DNA of 17,733 nt. Origin: Chloroflexota bacterium (GTDB lineage: Bacteria; Chloroflexota; Anaerolineae; Ardenticatenales; Ardenticatenaceae). Location: the NCBI GenBank assembly GCA_003520455.1, contig DOUV01000591.1, positions 1-17,733 on the forward strand. Direction: 5' to 3'. The notes under the pieces were generated by a model. It saw only the letters and a list, made by a program, of their open reading frames with translations, had not been told where the DNA came from and searched no databases. This document shows positions 15,396 to 17,733 of the stretch, one piece after another (the stretch's first letter is position 1; the number at the start of each line of letters is the position of its first letter). The position numbers and the translations under genes were made by a program.

Positions 15396-17733
15396 GAAAA
15401 CTTCTGCTTCTGGTGGCCGTGCTTCTTACCGGCTACGGCCTCGGCCAACAGTACCTATTTGCACCAACAACCTCCGTCCTGCTCTGGGGCAGGACGACAG
15501 AAATCGCCGGCGGGAGTGAATCGGCGAGTTCGAGAGGGCTGGAAGCCATCGAACCATCCCTTCCCTGGTTGACTCTGGAGGGCCCGGAGAGCGGTGGTGG
15601 CGCCGATACCACGGTCGCGTGGCGGGCAACGCTGACGACGCAAGATGGAATCCCCCTGGCTCATCGTAAGCTGATCTTCTCGCTCAACTACGAGGGAAAC
15701 CGCGAGATACCAAGGGTCACCGACGCTGCCGGCCGGGCCACGTTCGAGCTGCAATTGTCGGATAGCGAATTTTCGTCCTGTTGCGTTGATGGAGCCAGCG
15801 AGCCGACTCGATACGTCATCCGCGTTCGGTTTGACGGCGACAATGATTACAGGCCTACTTTCGTGGACAGCTACCAGGGCTACCGTAGCGAAACAGCCGA
15901 CTCAATTCCAACTCAAACTCGCATCGAGCAGTCTTCTCCGGTGGTCACCGCTGGTGATACAGTATTCCTCACCATTGAGTTCAAGAAGGCCGGTTCCCCG
16001 GTCGCCGGGGTCATCATGATCTGGGAATCACTGGATTTGGGCCAGTACCCGCGGTGTACGACCGACTCAAAGGGGCGCTGCTCCGTGACCTTGAAAACCG
16101 ATGGCAGGCCGACCGGATCCTACGGCGTCAGTGTGATGCCGAAGACCAACCGTCCGGCCACAGATGCCGTCACCATTCGCGTCGTCAACGCCGGACGGCC
16201 CTTCGGCCAGGCTCAGGACAGGCAGGAACAGAAGGACGGCCGCCCCGGCGGCGTGTCTGCAGGCAATGTTCAGGATTCCGACTTTCCTCCCGGTGGGTGG
16301 TACTGGTGGCAGCATGACGGCTCGCCGAATCCGCCCCCGACGCCATACCAGGAACTTGGGATCTTCTACCAGTATGAGATGCGCCAGATTATTATAGGTT
16401 GGGACAGTATCAGGCGGCAGGCGGTCCTCGATACGAGCAAACTGAACGCGCTGATCGATCAAGCCTACGCACGTCGCTACATCTACCCGGATGGCAGCAT
16501 CGGGCCGCAGCAGGTGTCGCTCAGCTACTGGCTCAACACCCAGGTGCCCCCGTATGATGCCTTCAACCCGCTCGGTGGGGGTGAGTATCTCCACCTCTCC
16601 TGTGCTGGTGGCGTGGCGACACCACCCCTGGCCGAGGCGGAGTTTCGAGCGCGTCTGAATACCATTCCGCAGGCCTTTCGCGAGTGGTACGACCACAACC
16701 CCAAAGCGCAACGCGTCGTCGTTGGGTTCGTGTTCGGGTCCGGCTTTCACAGCGAGTGGATGAACCCCTTTTCGGACCCTGCCTGTAACACGATCTACGA
16801 GAGTTTGACGGGGAATACGATTGGGAACGAGATCAATCGCCACGAACGGGAGACCGAAACAGCGTGGTCGCAGGCCTTTGCCGGGACCGGGGTGGTGCTC
16901 AACACGCAGGGCCCGGCTGAGAACTTCGGCACCGGGCTCAATCCGCCGATTTCGCCCAAGCTCTCGCAGGTTGGCTGGCCACTCGGGCTGGCTTACAAAT
17001 CGAGCCCACCCCAACGCGCGAGTTGGGTTGCGATTGGACGGGCCCGGAACACGCTGCTCTCCTGCGAGGATGCCGCCAATAATTTCGTGGTGGGCGGCGC
17101 CTTTGGCGACCCGCACTTCCCCGGTCACTGGTCGCCCGCCTGGATGATGGTGGCACAGGCAGCCCACTTCCGTTGTTACGAACTGCACGGGGATGTGGGG
17201 GATGGCTGGTTCGATGCCTTCGAGCTCGGCGGGACGCCCTCGATTCCCAATTTCGATACTTTTGCCAAGGAGGTCATCACGAGCCGGCCGTGCCAGGAGC
17301 GCCGGGTGATTGCCTGGTGGGCGCACGAGGCCGCTCTGGGCTTCCGCAAGACGGATGTCTTCCCGCGGAATGGGGGGCCTGGGTGGATGTCGGATATCTA
17401 TGGCGACTACGATGGCTGCCTGGTGCGGCGGGAGGTCGAGCCGACGACCGCCCTGCTCCGTAACGACCTGCCGATGCCGGCCAAAGTGGACTACTTTACA
17501 AACCCGGGCTCCAGACCCGGCACGCTCCCCTGGACGGGGGATGGCAACCAGCCGACCGACACCGGGGTAGCATTTTCCGCGCGGCGCGCGAGCAACTTCT
17601 ACTTCGACATCCACGACGGGTTCGCGGCCCATGCCGCGGCCCAATCCGAGCAGGGGGGACCGCCCGCCGGGTCGGCCCTCCTCCGGCTGCGTCTGGTCTA
17701 CCTGAACAATGGCGGGAACCCACTGACGGTGGC
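15392..17733 (+). CDS. Large exported protein with Ig-like domains and hydrolase-like region (3' end missing)
   Basis: An open frame from ATG 15392, with GGAG six bases upstream, continues without a stop to the window edge (780 codons visible). A signal peptide MRKLLLLVAVLLTGYGLG closely resembles that of the small secreted protein upstream. Residues about 57-170 and 178-269 look like two bacterial Ig-like domains (TDAAGRATFEL and TTDSKGRCSVTL are the typical turns). After a Gly/Pro linker, residues about 325-690 resemble a TIM-barrel hydrolase: a strand VVVGFVFGSGFHSEW places E455 like an acid/base glutamate, and AWWAHEAALGF has E646. Family and catalytic roles are inference. The end, LRLRLVYLNNGG, looks like the start of a beta domain. 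A short repeat-like insertion lies at codons for FGQAQDRQ. Confidence 0.75.
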   Translation, partial: MRKLLLLVAVLLTGYGLGQQYLFAPTTSVLLWGRTTEIAGGSESASSRGLEAIEPSLPWLTLEGPESGGGADTTVAWRATLTTQDGIPLAHRKLIFSLNYEGNREIPRVTDAAGRATFELQLSDSEFSSCCVDGASEPTRYVIRVRFDGDNDYRPTFVDSYQGYRSETADSIPTQTRIEQSSPVVTAGDTVFLTIEFKKAGSPVAGVIMIWESLDLGQYPRCTTDSKGRCSVTLKTDGRPTGSYGVSVMPKTNRPATDAVTIRVVNAGRPFGQAQDRQEQKDGRPGGVSAGNVQDSDFPPGGWYWWQHDGSPNPPPTPYQELGIFYQYEMRQIIIGWDSIRRQAVLDTSKLNALIDQAYARRYIYPDGSIGPQQVSLSYWLNTQVPPYDAFNPLGGGEYLHLSCAGGVATPPLAEAEFRARLNTIPQAFREWYDHNPKAQRVVVGFVFGSGFHSEWMNPFSDPACNTIYESLTGNTIGNEINRHERETETAWSQAFAGTGVVLNTQGPAENFGTGLNPPISPKLSQVGWPLGLAYKSSPPQRASWVAIGRARNTLLSCEDAANNFVVGGAFGDPHFPGHWSPAWMMVAQAAHFRCYELHGDVGDGWFDAFELGGTPSIPNFDTFAKEVITSRPCQERRVIAWWAHEAALGFRKTDVFPRNGGPGWMSDIYGDYDGCLVRREVEPTTALLRNDLPMPAKVDYFTNPGSRPGTLPWTGDGNQPTDTGVAFSARRASNFYFDIHDGFAAHAAAQSEQGGPPAGSALLRLRLVYLNNGGNPLTV
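16199..16223. repeat. REP-like short repeat inside a coding sequence
   Basis: The bases from CCCTTCGGCCAGG to CTCAGGACAGGC resemble a short dispersed repeat (CTTCGACAGGCTCAGGACAGG-like) that I recall from many Chloroflexota and metagenome genomes, where it yields peptides such as LRTG or LSLAEG. Here it is read as PFGQAQDRQ within a disordered linker of the Ig-domain protein. Only one copy is visible in this window, so repeat status rests on recall. Confidence 0.4.

Noticed and set aside
16067..17644. Long minus-strand frame of 525 codons
   Set aside because: It lies opposite the open frame starting at 15392, which has a ribosome site, a signal peptide and Ig-like turns. The antisense product is low in pattern and Arg/Pro-rich, typical of shadows in GC-rich genes.

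Overview
The window looks like a GC-rich bacterial chromosome segment, most probably from Chloroflexota. The reasons are the long Thr/Pro/Ala linkers of the TPTATPT kind and a short Y-[LI]-[PS]-x(3)-K motif after or between them in three secreted proteins. I know this combination mainly from Anaerolineae, Caldilineae and Chloroflexia; the assignment is inference. All genes I accept lie on the + strand. I saw no tRNA, rRNA, CRISPR array, transposase or phage gene.

Region 1 (1-2415) is the end of a polysaccharide operon: an unrecognised partial gene, a GT4 glycosyltransferase, and an Alg14-like/Alg13-like (PssD/PssE type) pair expected to form one two-subunit glycosyltransferase. A 153-bp spacer with a 12-bp inverted repeat separates the pair.

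Region 2 (2543-9428) starts with a good extended -10 promoter. It encodes three exported glycan-binding proteins. The first is a 1418-residue protein with a glycoside-hydrolase-like N-terminal region, a dockerin, a cohesin, Thr-rich linkers and two malectin-like domains. The second is a membrane-anchored protein with a PPC-like domain and a malectin-like domain. The third is a CBM6/CBM35-like protein ending in the YIPILLK motif. A weak terminator hairpin follows.

Region 3 (9760-12460) returns to polysaccharide synthesis: a phosphoglycosyl transferase that would load the first sugar on the lipid carrier, then a Gfo/Idh/MocA sugar dehydrogenase and a left-handed beta-helix acyltransferase, a pair typical of acetamido-sugar nucleotide synthesis. 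A strong 15-bp hairpin separates the first from the other two.

Region 4 (12461-13142) is a 682-bp stretch with no convincing gene and an AT-rich island. A perfect 14-bp palindrome sits just before the next operon.

Region 5 (13143-17733) is a tight second operon for exported proteins: a tandem DNRLRE-domain protein, a small Pro-rich secreted protein with the same C-terminal helix as its neighbour, a doubtful 80-codon frame joined by ATGA overlaps, and a large Ig-like plus hydrolase-like protein that runs off the window.

Taken together, enzymes that build an exported polysaccharide are interleaved with secreted proteins built from carbohydrate-binding and self-assembly modules. My working idea, an inference, is a locus that makes a surface polysaccharide together with the proteins that bind, trim or organise it outside the cell. 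The cohesin and dockerin on one chain, and the shared C-terminal helix of two neighbouring proteins, are the parts most worth testing.
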